Part shown: in pieces, positions 23,818 to 34,800 of the stretch | Position numbering within the stretch: position 1 is the stretch's first letter | How the letters are laid out: every line of letters starts with the position of its first letter | NCBI RefSeq assembly: GCF_029962835.1 | Contig: NC_080583.1 | Coordinates: 50,819,658-50,883,657, forward strand | DNA length: 64,000 nucleotides | From: Magnolia sinica | Taxonomy: Eukaryota > Streptophyta > Magnoliopsida > Magnoliales > Magnoliaceae | Reading direction: 5' to 3' | The notes under the pieces: generated by a model | The model's database searches: none | Told to the model about the DNA's origin: nothing | What the model saw: the letters and a program-made list of their open reading frames with translations, nothing else | Program-made: the position numbers and the translations under genes

Positions 23818-24377
23818 GTGGAATGGCCAGTTAGGGTAGAGCATAACCTTTTCGATAAAGGGGAGGTAGAGGAGTCCTCTGGCGAGGAGGAAATGAGGGG
23901 TCTAGTAGCTTCGACCCTTACTGAGACCGACCTAGACCAAATTAGGTTAGGGTACCACATTTCGGCATCGATGATCCTTCGGGTTCCTTCTCTAAACGAG
24001 CTTCCCAATAACCCTCCAGAGGGAGCAATTGCCATTTTCCAAGTCGCCCTTCGGTGTGGCCTTAGGCTCCCTTTGCATAACATAGTGAGGCGAGTGTTCG
24101 CCCACCTAGATTTGGCCCCGGGGTAGATGATTCCCAGTAGATGGAGGGCATTGATCAGCCGTGCCATTCTATAGTCAGAGCTAGAGCAGCCCGAGCTCAC
24201 CGTCGAGGAATTCCTCCATCTGTACCAGTTAAAGCCTAACTGTTTTCACCAAGGATGGTACTACCTCTCTACCTGGCGTGGGACCGAGGGGAACATCATT
24301 ATAGATCCTCAGTCCTCCAACTAGAATTGGAGGGATAAATGGTTTTGGGCCTCTGGTAGTTGGGAAGTGGCAGACCT
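23818..24377 (+). pseudogene. Tat additional ORF, N-terminal part (putative gypsy-type transposon domain)
   Basis: Opposite in strand to the Tat gag-pol. The frame reads SLNELPNNPPEGAIAIFQVA, then LRCGLRLPLHNIVRRVFAHL and DLAPG, followed after a stop by EEFLHLYQLKPN and a WFWASGSWEV block near 24338-24366. This is the order of the putative gypsy-type transposon family (Transposase_28) found as an antisense additional ORF between pol and 3' LTR in Tat elements; its function is unknown. Stops occur at about 24124 and 24174. The gene is interrupted at 24377 by an LTR-like insertion and resumes at 26305. Confidence 0.65.
24356..24377 (+). repeat. 22-bp direct repeat, left copy
   Basis: It matches 26305-26326 with one mismatch and flanks the insertion at 24378-26304. 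Far longer than the 5 bp expected of an LTR element. Confidence 0.85.
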
Positions 24378-26304
24378 TGTAAGTGTTATGGTTTCTAGCT
24401 CCTATAATTGTCAAATTTTGTAGTGCCAAAACCTCTCTCTTGGAATCTTTGTCTTGTGTAGCTCATCTACATAATAAAGACTGTGCATCTCTGAAGAATA
24501 AAGATCTTTAATGCAAGTGTAAATGGTCATATTTGAGTACATCAAGTATGTGTTCAAGTTCAAGATTCATAATTCAAGCTTCTTAAGCTTTCAAGCTTCA
24601 AGAGTTCAAGATTTTCAAAGCTTCGTACAAGTTAAGACAACGTTCCTAGATTTTGAAACTCAAGTTCAAGCTTCAACGTTAGTCAATTTTAAGCTTCAAG
24701 AGACTCAAGTTCAAGCTTCATCCTATGACAAGATCTCAAGCTTCGTGAACTTCAAAGAATGACTATCAACTGAAGAAAAAGTTTCAATGTTCATATATCA
24801 TGTTTAAGGTATGAATGACCCTAGATTGACCATAGGGTAGGTCATTTTGAATACATAATTCAATTAGATCATTTTATAAGTGAATAGACTATTTCTCGAC
24901 TAGTCCTGAACTCTGTTCAACTAGTCCTAACATTGGCTCAACCAGTCGAAGAAATTCCTCGACCGTCCTAGTTTGTTGCAAAATTTCAAAATTTTTTGTT
25001 AAGCCTCGACTAGTCCTGGAGACTGCTCAACCGGTCGTGTAAATAGTTCTCGACTCATTCTTGACCAGTCCTGCAGCTACGACTCAAACTCCAACAACTA
25101 TTTTAGGTTCCACACGACCAGTCGTGGAGGTCCCTCGACCGGTCATGCAGGGCTTACGACTAGTCATGAAACGACTTTATCCAATCGCCCTCAAATTTTC
25201 AAAAATCTGTTGGTCCTATGACCAGTTGTAGTGTCCTCAGGACCAGTCGTGAACGTGATTTCTTCACCTATAAATAGAGCACGAATTTCAGAGTTTTTCA
25301 TTGAATTCAATATAAATCAATACGCCACTCTAAGAGATAAGTTAGTGTTCCTTTTAAGCTATATTGTGCTCATTTAATATTCTCTTAATTTAGCTTTATT
25401 ATATTTGATTTTGTATTCTATATTCCATTCATATTTGAAGAAAGGATTGAGGATTACCCTTTTCTTGGAATCAAAATCAAATAGATCTAGCCCAACTTAA
25501 TTTAATTTAAAATTAATTTAGAACTTAGAACCATTTCATAAGTGAGTTTGGACATTAAACTTCTACGTTGAAATTCTACTCCAATTTGGTTCTTCCGGGC
25601 GGCATCAAAAAAAGAATATCCATGTATTTTACATTATTGTAAATTTTTTTTTGGTTTTTGATATTGTGACAGAAAAATCTCTGTTTTGGTTTGTCTGAGG
25701 TGATCCAGAAAACTCAGAGTGTGAGGTTTTTTAATTATGTAAGCCCACTTGAAAGACACAATTGTGAGGGTTTTTAGGTGAACCTGGAAAAACCTATTTT
25801 CATAGTGAACGTTAATATCCACTGTGTGAGGATATTAGGAGTGGAGTAGTTGTGTGGCTATTTTTCTAAACAGTTGGTGTACACACATGCGAACCACTAT
25901 AATTTCTGGTCTTATGGTTTGATTGTTTATTTCTGTTTGTGGATGATTGTGATTTTCCTTTTTGCATTGTGGAGAATGTTGTAATTTCTTTTGTGCAAAT
26001 GTGGAGAATGTTGTAATAGCATAGATTTCCTTCCTTGCTATTTATTTATTTATTTATTCCACTGTATCAAGTTTGAGTTTTTGATATATAAACCGTTCTA
26101 GTAAGGTTGTCCTACCATAAACCCTTGGTTTTTATAGTGTAAGGTTGTCTTAGAACAACATCTGTATCAACCTCTCAATACTCGTACATTTGAGGTTGTC
26201 TTTAAATTCAGCATTGTGGGATTATCTATTACTAGCTATATTTAATTGATTTAAATTCTGCTGTTAAGTTTTAATTTGGCATAGTCCTATTCACCCCCTC
26301 TCTT
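24378..26304 (+). mobile_element. LTR-like insertion (Sirevirus-type LTR) in the Tat additional ORF
   Basis: It starts TGTAAGTGTTATGGTTT, comparable to the start of the Sirevirus LTR read on its own strand (TGAAAGTGTCTTGGTTT). Near its end it has TAGTCCTATTCACCCCCTCT, the same 3' signature as both Copia LTRs here. TATAAATA lies at 25269-25276. CGACTAGTCCTG / GACCAGTCGTG words recur upstream (about 24890-25250), and a CAAGCTTCAAG-rich stretch at 24560-24745. There is no coding region or PBS. The end past the signature is missing; the sequence jumps into the 22-bp duplicate of the flank. Confidence 0.65.
25269..25276 (+). promoter_or_regulatory. TATA box of the LTR-like insertion
   Basis: TATAAATA in CACCTATAAATAGAGC. 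The palindromic words lie upstream and a long AT-rich leader follows, the same layout as in the two other Copia LTRs. Confidence 0.55.
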
Positions 26305-26595
26305 GTAGTTGGGAAGTGGAAGACCTGACCCTTCACCGTCACTCGGTCCCTACTGCGTTCACTGAACCAGGTCGGCATTCCCCGGACTTAGCTCTTCCTT
26401 AGTTTTTTCTTGATCGGTCAACTTTAAGTATTCTTAACTTGTTTATGCATGTCCCTTCTTCTGTTATAGTTATTCCTAAATATCCTCCTATGCTGGACAA
26501 TGAGTCTCTTGCACGGATCAAGAGAGCAAGAGCATTAAAAGAGGATGATAGGTCTTAAAGAGTACTCCTCCAACTAGAGCTCCTACTTAAATCAA
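26305..26595 (+). pseudogene. Tat additional ORF, middle part
   Basis: Resumes the additional ORF after the insertion. It reads WEVEDLTLHRHSVPTAFTEP (about 26312-26372), then a stop, then NESLARIKRARALKEDDRS (26499-26557). It stays on the plus strand. The last 95 bp are repeated, with about 15 differences, at 30056-30150. Confidence 0.55.
26501..26595 (+). repeat. 95-bp direct repeat, left copy
   Basis: Aligned without gaps to 30056-30150, with about 84 percent identity by eye. The two copies flank the 26597-30054 element. Confidence 0.8.
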
Positions 26596-26638
26596 CATAA
26601 ATCAAGACTAATATAATAAGCTCATGTGTAACTAATAT

Positions 26639-26641
<3 letters not shown>

Positions 26642-26692
<51 letters not shown>
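26642..26692. repeat. (TA)n microsatellite
   Basis: About 25 TA units near the left end of element C. Confidence 0.95.
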
Positions 26693-26695
<3 letters not shown>

Positions 26696-26881
26696 AAAAG
26701 ATAATGTAAATAAACATGGGGGACCACATCCCGCAAAATATATAATCCAAAGATGAATAGACCCCTGCCTGAGTCCCCTGACTAATCGTAAGGCGATCTA
26801 CTAGGATCCGCCAAAGATCTGGAAATATGACAGCTCCTCATCGTCCACACTCGCTCTATCAAGTGCGTCGAGCTCCATAGT

Positions 26882-26940
26882 CCCTACTATGTTCACTGAA
26901 CCAAGTTAGCATTCCCCAGACTTAGCTCTTCCTTAGTTTA
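26882..26940 (+). repeat. 59-bp copy of a Tat additional-ORF segment inside element C
   Basis: It matches 26348-26406 (TCCCTACTGCGTTCACTGAA at the start, CTCTTCCTTAGTTT at the end) with about five differences. It lies in the middle of sequence that otherwise aligns with family B-type LTRs. Confidence 0.7.
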
Positions 26941-29912
26941 GTAGCTAACTCAGTGGTTCCATTATTAGTAAGTTACGTATATCAAATACATGGACAAAGT
27001 TAGTGAAAAGCAATCATTCATAGAATCCTAACTACTCTTATTAATGCATATCATGGTTTCATGATATGATGCATGCCCTTACTTCTAACACTCCCTCAAG
27101 CAACACCGTCTAATGATTGCAATGCCCAACACTCCCTCAATGTGACCTCGACTGCCGAATCGCCAATCCTAACTAATGCAATATGAAGGTGAGATGTTAG
27201 CAGAGTATTTTATTAAGTCCGTTCATCTAGCAAGATTAGGGAAGCTGAAACACCTCCATTTATCAATGGCCATATCCAGATCACTTGGCCTAGGGCGGCC
27301 GTAGCAGCTCTGAGCCTGTGATCCATTATCCAAATTTAGTTATCATCCATCTGTCTCACAAATCAATAATTTCAAAGGTAAGGCATGATACCCAAAGGTA
27401 TGAGGATCAACTTGGTATGGGTCGTCACCCAAACATTGAGTATGATCACTCAGTTCCGAGTGCGATCTTATTATATAATTAAATCACCATAAGGAATGGC
27501 TCGTCGCCTAATTTCATTCATACCTAGGTCGTTTGAACAGAAATCTAGCACACAACCATCGACCGAGTAATTTGACAGGGGTCATTCGAACAATGATTTA
27601 TCACATCTTATGCTCGCTAGTCACTAAGGGGAGGCTCATCACCCCAGCATAGGCCGACCTCACAGACGCAATCTCCCATACCACCATGCCCGGCTTCTGA
27701 ATCTCAGTTGCTCACTAGTCATTAAGGGGAGGTTCGTCACCCCAGCGTAAGCCGACAACTCGGACACGATATCCCATACCACCATGCCCGGCTCTTGAGT
27801 CTTGGGGATCGTATCATTAACAATTAATAGTGGCCTCTCAAAGGTATGGGGTGCTTCAGATTCAAGCATGCATGTACATACATGGTTAATGAAAATTGAT
27901 GGCCAACTGGTGAGTCAATTTATCCCTTCTAGACGAACTACGAATCATAAGGCATTGGGAGCAACGTCCCGCGTAGTCCGACTACAACTAACTATACATA
28001 ATTTAACTAATTGGGTCAAATGTTCCCATGGACGGCCCTACCAGAGGGGTTGCCCATGTGGGTTCTGAAATTTGCTGCCCGATCCAGAAAGGGGACAGTT
28101 TAATAATGAATTAATTTTAAGTAGAAGTCGATCTACTTCTAGTTGCGAGAGAACTAAGCATGCATAATGATAAAACACAACCACTATTAGCATAAGAGTC
28201 ATGGGTTTAGAATATCTAGTGTAATTCTAAATAAACATGCACACGAATCCTAAGTTACTTAAAATCATAAGAGAATTAAGTGCAATGACTGATTTCAGAG
28301 AAAATTAAACATGCATGTAGTGAATTTAACAGATAATCTATGCAATTCATGCATATAGGGAAACATGTAACATGATTCTTTCTATTGATTTCAAGAATTT
28401 GGGGGTATCATGCTTAGAATTTCATAATTACTAGAAAAACCAAACAATGTAAGCATTTGAGTAATTAGGGACCAATATTTCTTCCCCATATAAAAATTAT
28501 ACATGTTTAAATTTCAATTCTTTAATTCTACCCCACGTAAGTGACATGCAAAACAAATTAACAACCACAATCACTAAAATTCATCCTAATTTTATAAACG
28601 GTCACCTAAAGGTAATGGTCCACACCGAGGTATGGTTTGACGGCTTGCGGAGTCGCTTCCAAGGTGTTGATCCTGTGGGATGGTGTGTCGGAGCCTTGTG
28701 ATGATAAAGTTTGCATGTTAGATCACATGCAAGTGGTTTAGGACACCTTAAATTGAAAGGGGCTGAACTAATTACCTTTTTATGGCTAGTGGACTGCTCC
28801 TATAGTGACGATGTCATGGCCTCCGATGAGAGTTGAGGTAGGAGGGTGAATTCCTCAAAATCCTAGCTCTTAGAGCTCCCTCCCTCTCTACTCCCTCTCT
28901 ACTCTCTCCTCTCTCTCCCCACTTAGCAGGAAAATTCGTATGAGAGTGTGGGAGAGAGATTTTGGGTCTTTTATAACCTAAACATTTGTCCAAATGGCCC
29001 TAAGGAGACTTGTTCTAACATACATACCCCTAGTGGGTAGGGTTTTAGTCCGTGGGACCATCCCAGTGGCCCCCTGGCCCATTTATGCTATGGAATACGT
29101 GTCCCATAGTCAAATGAAGGGTTGTCCCAAGTTTGGTGGCAAACGAATGAATCAATTGATTGTAGGGGCCCGATTTGTGATCAACGGTCACTGATAATTG
29201 ATCGAGCCCACAATTATACGGATATGAGCAAGGAAATATCCCTGACTCATGGCTCAAGTTTAATTGCAATTCAACGATTGGAAAGTTACAACTTCATCAT
29301 TTTAGCGGTAGGGCCAACTCACTTAAGTTTCAGGTTTCAAGTCCTGAAGAGTCGCACCTTTCAAGCTCTATCTTCACGGTTCAAGTTGTGCGTTTCGGGG
29401 CATCGTTTGGGCCCACCATCCCCAATGGACGTCAAGCCCAGTGAGATGGACATTATTCTATAATTTTAGAGCTAGTGGCCCACTAACGAGCGGTCTAGAG
29501 CTTGTTCAGGTAATCGGGGTATTTCTGAAATAAATTGGGTAGGGAGATTCCTTAGGCGCAGTTGTTAGGGTCTAGATTAACTAAGTTCATAGTGTGGCCT
29601 ATTTGAAATTGGCGAAAATGGTCATTTGGTCTTGATCACTCTAGATCATTGGTTCTTTGGCTAAATGAGTGACCAGATTAATTTAGTCCATTAGTCAACA
29701 TCTGGGCCATAGCTGACTCGACTTTGTGTAAATCTTTAATTTAGGTACGATTGTCTTCATTAGTCAGGGATGGGTCAGTTAGATTTTGGGTTTGGTTGCA
29801 ATTAAAGTGCAGCCAATTGTTTTGCTTTTCATAGATGGGTGTCAGATGCAACCAATGCAAGTGCACATTCACAGATGTGTCATCCTGTCATACACATGAA
29901 CTCGTGCAACTG

Positions 29913-29913
<1 letters not shown>

Positions 29914-30005
<92 letters not shown>

Positions 30006-30006
30006 A
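29914..30006. repeat. Compound (TA)n(CA)n(TA)n microsatellite
   Basis: TA units at 29914-29953, CA units to about 29994, then TA again, 50 bp inside the right end of element C. Confidence 0.95.
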
Positions 30007-30055
30007 TTTAAGGATTTTTGGCAATCCAAAATAGTTAAAATTTGGGTTGTTACAC

Positions 30056-30150
30056 TGGGTCTCTTACTCGGATCAGGGGAGCGGAAGCATTAAAAGTGGA
30101 CAATAGGTCTTAGAGAGTGCTCCTCCAACCAGATCTCCTACTTAAATCAA
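30056..30150 (+). repeat. 95-bp direct repeat, right copy
   Basis: Partner of 26501-26595. In the additional-ORF frame it reads GSLTRIRGAEALKVDNRS and then a stop. Confidence 0.8.
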
Positions 30151-30265
30151 GTCTCGACACTACCCTCACCGGTAAGAATTTTGGTAAGAGCTTTAGCTGA
30201 TCTCTAGAACTTAAAGAAATTTCATTGAATTTTGTATCTAAGTCTTCTTTTATTCCGATGTAGAA

Positions 30266-31363
30266 ATGCCTGAAACTCACCCCCAATTGAAGCTCATCGC
30301 CAAACGCAAGGCACCTGCTCTTAAGGAGACTATGGCATTAAAGAAGGCAAAGAAGCCAAAGATGACCTATAAAAGCAAGGGGAGGGTCAACCCTTCATCT
30401 CCCACCATTGTGGAGACCGAAGATGAGGGGGTGGCAACAGTACCTGCCCCTGATGTTGCTAAGACGATGGTTGAGACAACCGTTCATGAGGGCGCTCCCC
30501 CTGCGGAGGTCCAAGGAAACGTTGAGCCTTCTGCGGAGGCTCAGCCTATGGAGAGTGAAGAGGCCAGTAAATCCTTTACTCGCCCTTCCGAAGCTTGGGA
30601 GAGGGAGCAGCCTCCTTCAAGGAGCGTTCGTGGGACCATAGAAGAGCTCTTGCCTTAGGCCGAGAGACACGTGCTCAAGAAGGAGTTCTTCAACATACTG
30701 AATTCTTCTTCGGTCATGATCCTGGCGTCCGCGACGAAGGCCCTCCTCGGACTGAGTAAATCCTTTTAAGTACTTTATTTTCCTTTCTATTTGTACAGCA
30801 CTGAACATCTTCTCCTACTCTCCTGGTAGTTCGCTCCTTGCATGGTGAAGGTGCATCGCGACATAGCTCAGTTGTGAAAGCAGGCATGGGAGACTGAGCA
30901 AAAGCTCTTGTTGAAAGGAGCCGAAGTCGATTAGTCTCAGGCCATTGCTGTTGCTGAGGAAGCTTGTGCTTTTACCTCAGAGGCTAAGCTAGAAGCGACA
31001 AAGAAGCTTCTTGCAGAGGTTTCTGATGAGTCGGCCCGAAAGGAAGCCGAGAACCAAGAGCTAAGGATGAATCTTGGGGAGGTCGAGGTGAAGCTCGAGG
31101 AGGCTAAGGCTAAACTCAAGATGGTGGAAACAGAAGCTCAAGTGGATATTCTTCTAGCTTGAGTGGATGTCATCAAAGAGTACAAGTCTTCTAAAGAATA
31201 TGTGGGAGATAGAGATGCTATGTATCGAATGGCCTTCTTGAAGTGTGTCTAGGAGATCAAGAAGGCCTCTCCGAATCTGGACCTCTCAGGCTTTGAAGAC
31301 GTTGGTTCAGACTCTGAAGCTTCTGTCGAGGACATGCCTTCCGAGCAACCCCCCGAGGCTTGA
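30266..31363 (+). pseudogene. Tat additional ORF, C-terminal coiled-coil part
   Basis: ATG at 30266 opens 130 codons: a very basic start with repeated KxxK (to about residue 45), then an acidic Pro/Glu/Ala-rich stretch, with a stop at 30656. After a break the sequence has a long heptad-like, Ala/Glu/Lys-rich segment (about 30900-31160), e.g. EEACAFTSEAKLEATKKLLA, then YRMAFLKCV, and an acidic C-terminus ending PPEA at 31363. A basic region, an acidic linker and a coiled coil are the usual C-terminal half of this Tat ORF family. In-frame stops lie near 30877, 30931 and 31160. It is on the strand opposite to gag-pol, whose 3' end begins at about 31600, so the two units converge. Confidence 0.6.
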
Positions 31364-31600
31364 TGATTAGCTCTCTCTCTCTCTGTGTTTTTTATAATTT
31401 AAATGATGTAATGAATGCTCTTAAGAGTTTATCAATATAATTCACTTTTTAGACGCAATGTGCCCATCTTCATATTTCTCTAAGTAGATCGGGCCTAGTA
31501 AATAGGTGGAACCCAATAGGAATCATATTGCTGAATTTTTATTTATGTTATCTTGATCATGACCAATAAATGGTAAACTATGAATCGATTTGCTAAGGAT
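31364..31600. other. Intergenic gap between convergent Tat units
   Basis: A short TC run (31371-31384), then AT-rich sequence. Nothing coding is recognised. It would hold the 3' ends of both the additional ORF and the gag-pol transcript. Confidence 0.4.
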
Positions 31601-31619
31601 GATAGATCTTAAGATGTTC

Positions 31620-32774
31620 AGCATTATAGGGATGAGGCAGTAGCTGACCGTCGAGGTTTTCCAGTTGGTATAATCCGGGTCGGCTTGTACTTACCACCAC
31701 ATAAGGCCCTTCCTAGTTTGGGCCCAAGGTTCCCAAGCCTGGGTCCTTGGTGTTTTGGAAGGTTCTTCAAAGGACTAAGTCTCTAGTTCGGAACTTCCTA
31801 ACTTTTACCCTGGCAATGTAGAAATGTGATACTTGCTATTAACGGATAGTAGTCCAGATCCGAGCTTGTTTTCTCCTTTCCTCAAGGAGTTCGAGACTCA
31901 GCGCCATTAGCTCGACATTCACTTGTTCGTCGAATGACTCTGTCTGAGCTGTTGGTAGCCCGATTTCTATTGGCATAACGGCTTTTACCCCATAGGCTAA
32001 GGAAAAGGGAGTTTCTCCAGTGGCTGTCCAGATGGTAGTTTGGTATGCCCAAAGAACCTTGGGGAGTTCTTCAGCCCAAGCTCATTTGGCCTTCTCGAGC
32101 TTGGTTTAGAGATGGTGTTTGATAATCTTATTAACCACTTTGACTTATCCATTTGCCTGTGGATGTTGTAGTGATGAGTAAGCATTCCGAATCCCGAGGT
32201 TTTCACAAAGTCCTTGGAACTGCTTGTTATCAAACTGCTTTCCATTATCGGAGACGATCGCGTGAGGAATCCCGAACCTACATATGATGTTCTTCCAAAA
32301 AAAGTCTGTTATTTTTTTCTCGGTTATTTTCGTCAGGGGTTCGGCTTCAACCCACTTCGTGAAGTAGTCAACTGTAACCACAACAAACTTGGTCTGGCCT
32401 TTGCCAGTCGGGAGAGGGCCAATTATATCGATCCCCTATTGGGCAAACGACCATGGTCCGGTCATTGGGGTCAATTCTTCATGAGGCTGCCAAGGTATAT
32501 TCCCGAAGCACTGACATTTATCGCACTTTTGGGTGTATTGTCGAGCATCGGCCTGGATGGTCGGCCAATAGTATCCCTGTCGAATGCCCTTATGGGCTAA
32601 GGCTCGACCTCCAGAGTGATTTCTATAGATACCCTTATAAGTTTCTCTTAAAACACACTCGAATTCTTCAGGTCGGACGCATCTAAGATGAGGGAGATAA
32701 AACCCTTTCTTATAGAGGATGTCGTTGACCATAGTGTAGCGAGCTGCCTCAGTCCATAGTTTATGTGCTTCCAT
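31620..32774 (-). pseudogene. Tat integrase
   Basis: ORF 32774-32436 carries the H2C2 zinc-binding domain: YKGIYRNHSGGRALAHK, RQGYYWPTI and CDKCQ. ORF 32381-32145 carries the rve core: VTVDYFTKWVEAEPL (first Asp), IVSDNGKQFDNKQF (second Asp) and LQHPQANG leading to the Glu. Downstream to about 31640 there is the C-terminal GPNWEGPYVV-like block and LENLDG. There is a stop after the zinc domain and after QANG. Several plus-strand ORFs over this region are shadows. Confidence 0.88.
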
Positions 32775-33620
32775 CTAATCTTCAGATAGCTTATCCTCCT
32801 TGATGAATTCGATGATTGGGTCCATCCAATTTGCTTCTGAACTTACTGGAAGGGCAACGACAAGGTTGGCCTTGTCGATGCTCGGTTTGGTAAGGAATTC
32901 GATCAGAACTGATCCTGGAATATCATCTTCGTCTGTGATGGCCAACTTTGCTAACATGTTGACTTTGGAATTTTTCACTCGAGGAATCAGAGCTACAATG
33001 TACTTTTGGAATTTGCTGATCAATTCCTTAACTTTTCACAGATATGCTTTCATGTGTTCCTTCTTGGCCTGACACGCTTCAGCTATTTGATTGATGAACA
33101 ACTGCGAATCGCTGAAGACTTCGAGATATTGGGCTCCCATGGTGGCTGTCAACCTAAGTCTGACAAGTAGGGCCTCCTATTCCACTACATTGTTGGAGGC
33201 TTGAAATCTAAATCTTAAGGCATATTGCATGCATATACGATCAGGAGTCTCTAGGACTATCCTGACCCCACTTGTCTTGTAGTTGGAGCAGTCATCAATA
33301 TACAACATCCACTTAGGTAGGTTGGGATCAATCTAGGAACTAAACGTTTGGTCGAGCAGTGCGTCCGGAATAATTTCTGACCTCAGTAGGTTGGCTTGAA
33401 TACTCAGGTCGGTACTTTGTCCAAGTGTAGGAATAAGCTCGATAATAAAGTCATCCACTGCCTGACCTTTAATAGTTGTTAGGGGTCGATACTTGATATC
33501 AAACTCACTTAACTCGATCACCCACTTGGTCAGTCTTCCTGAAGCTTCAGGCTTTTAGAGCACTTGACAGAGCGGTTGGTTAGTTAACACAACGATAGTT
33601 TGAGCCTGGAAGTATGGCCG
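32775..33620 (-). pseudogene. Tat RNase H
   Basis: ORF 33521-33333 has ELSEFDIKYRPLTTIKGQAV, the block at the RNase H boundary. ORF 33023-32775 has FQKYIVALIPRVKNSKVNML, the C-terminal helix region with the conserved VPRxxNxxAD-like motif. The middle (33024-33332) is broken, but translation shows a degenerate NNVVE-type motif and a FSDSQLFINQIAE-type stretch. The domain sits between RT and integrase, as expected. Confidence 0.75.
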
Positions 33621-34800
33621 TAACTATCGAGAGAAGATGGCTAGCGCCAATGCTAATTTTTTCAGATCTGGATATTTGGTTTCGGCTGAGACTAGGGCGT
33701 TGCTGACGTAATATACTGGGAGTTGCTTCTCCTCATGTTCCCTAATTAAGGCCGAGCTTTTGCTGTGTCCAACACAGCTAAGTACGACAGTAGTGATTCT
33801 CCTTGTTCAGGTTTGGAGAGCAACGGTGGAGACCCCAAGTATTGTTTGAGCCTTTGAAAGGCCATTTCACATTCTTCTGTCCAGTCTACTACTTGTTTCT
33901 CCTTCAGTTGTTTGAAGAATGGGAGACATTTGTCTGTAGCTCGAGACAAAGCGATTGAGTGCAACGATTCTTCTCGTAAGTCATTGGACTTCTTTCATTG
34001 TCTTTGGCGAGTCCATGTCGAGTAGAGATTTGATCTTTTTAGGGTTCCTTTAGATTCCTCGCTGGCTAACCAAAAAACTAAGGAACTTTCCCGAGTTTAT
34101 CCCGAAGACGCATTTGTTCGGATTCAACTTCATCTAATATTTACGAAGAACGAGAAATATCTCTTCGAGATCGGAAGTGTGATCTGTGGCCTTTATGCTC
34201 TTGAAAAGCATATCATCTACGTAAACTTCCATTGTTCGCCCATCAGATGGGCAAACATCTTGTTGACAAGCTAATGATAAGTGGCTCCGGCATTTTTCAA
34301 TTCAAACGGCATAACTCGGTAACAATAAAGACCCTTATCAGTGACAATGGTTGTTTTAGTCTTATCATATGAATGCATTACAATTTGGTTATAACCAGAA
34401 TAAGCGTCCATAAAAGTAGTTCATGCCCTGCAATGCTGTCAACAAACTGATCAATTCAAGGAAGGGAAAAACTATCTCTAGGACAAGCCTTGTTCAAGTC
34501 TGTCTAGTTGACACAGACCCACCATTTCCCATTGGACTTTTTAACCAACACTACATTGGCTATCTAGTCCGGATAATAAACTTCATTGATAAACCTAGCC
34601 TTAACGAGCTTGTCGACTTCTTCTCCGATCACTACATATCATTCAAGGCTGAGTGTGCAATGCTTCTATCGAATTGGTCGATGGTTGGGATCGACGTTCA
34701 ACTAATGCATGATGATTTTCGGGTCGATGTTGGGCATGTCCTCATGAGACCATGCAAAGACGTCTGCATAATGTCGAAGAAGATCAATCATCTTGTTTTG
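33621..34800 (-). pseudogene. Tat reverse transcriptase and connection domain
   Basis: No ORF spans the domain because of many lesions. Minus-strand translation shows GLYCYRVMPFELKNAGATY (about 34290-34350), then, after a frameshift, the catalytic block EVYVDDMLFKS at about 34205-34230 (YVDDM codons 34209-34223). The connection follows in ORF 33964-33746 with ATDKCLPFFKQLKEKQVVDW and PPLLSKPEQGE. The order agrees with RVT_1 followed by the RNase H-like domain. Confidence 0.82.

Larger units (their letters stand above)
26597..30054 (-). mobile_element. LTR-like element C, distantly related to family B
   Basis: The right end is clear: TTGGGTTGTTACA at 30042-30054, which on the minus strand gives an LTR start TGTAACAACCC. 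Tandem blocks near 27613-27795 (two copies of about 100 bp with GGAGGCTCATCACCCCAGC) match B2 near 52390-52470 and B1 near 7940-8215, giving the minus orientation. The left end is unclear: a TGTAAC word at 26627 is one candidate, and no target duplication with 30055-30059 is found. There is no coding capacity; the ORFs at 27660, 27802 and 28994-29463 are incidental. (TA)n lies near the left end and a TA-CA-TA compound tract near the right end. Confidence 0.6.

Noticed and set aside
30937..31119. Minus-strand Ser/Ala-rich ORF
   Set aside because: Shadow of the coiled-coil, Ala/Glu/Lys-rich plus-strand additional ORF.
32214..32600. 128-aa plus-strand ORF
   Set aside because: Antisense shadow of the Tat integrase; the minus strand carries the zinc-binding and D-D-E signatures.
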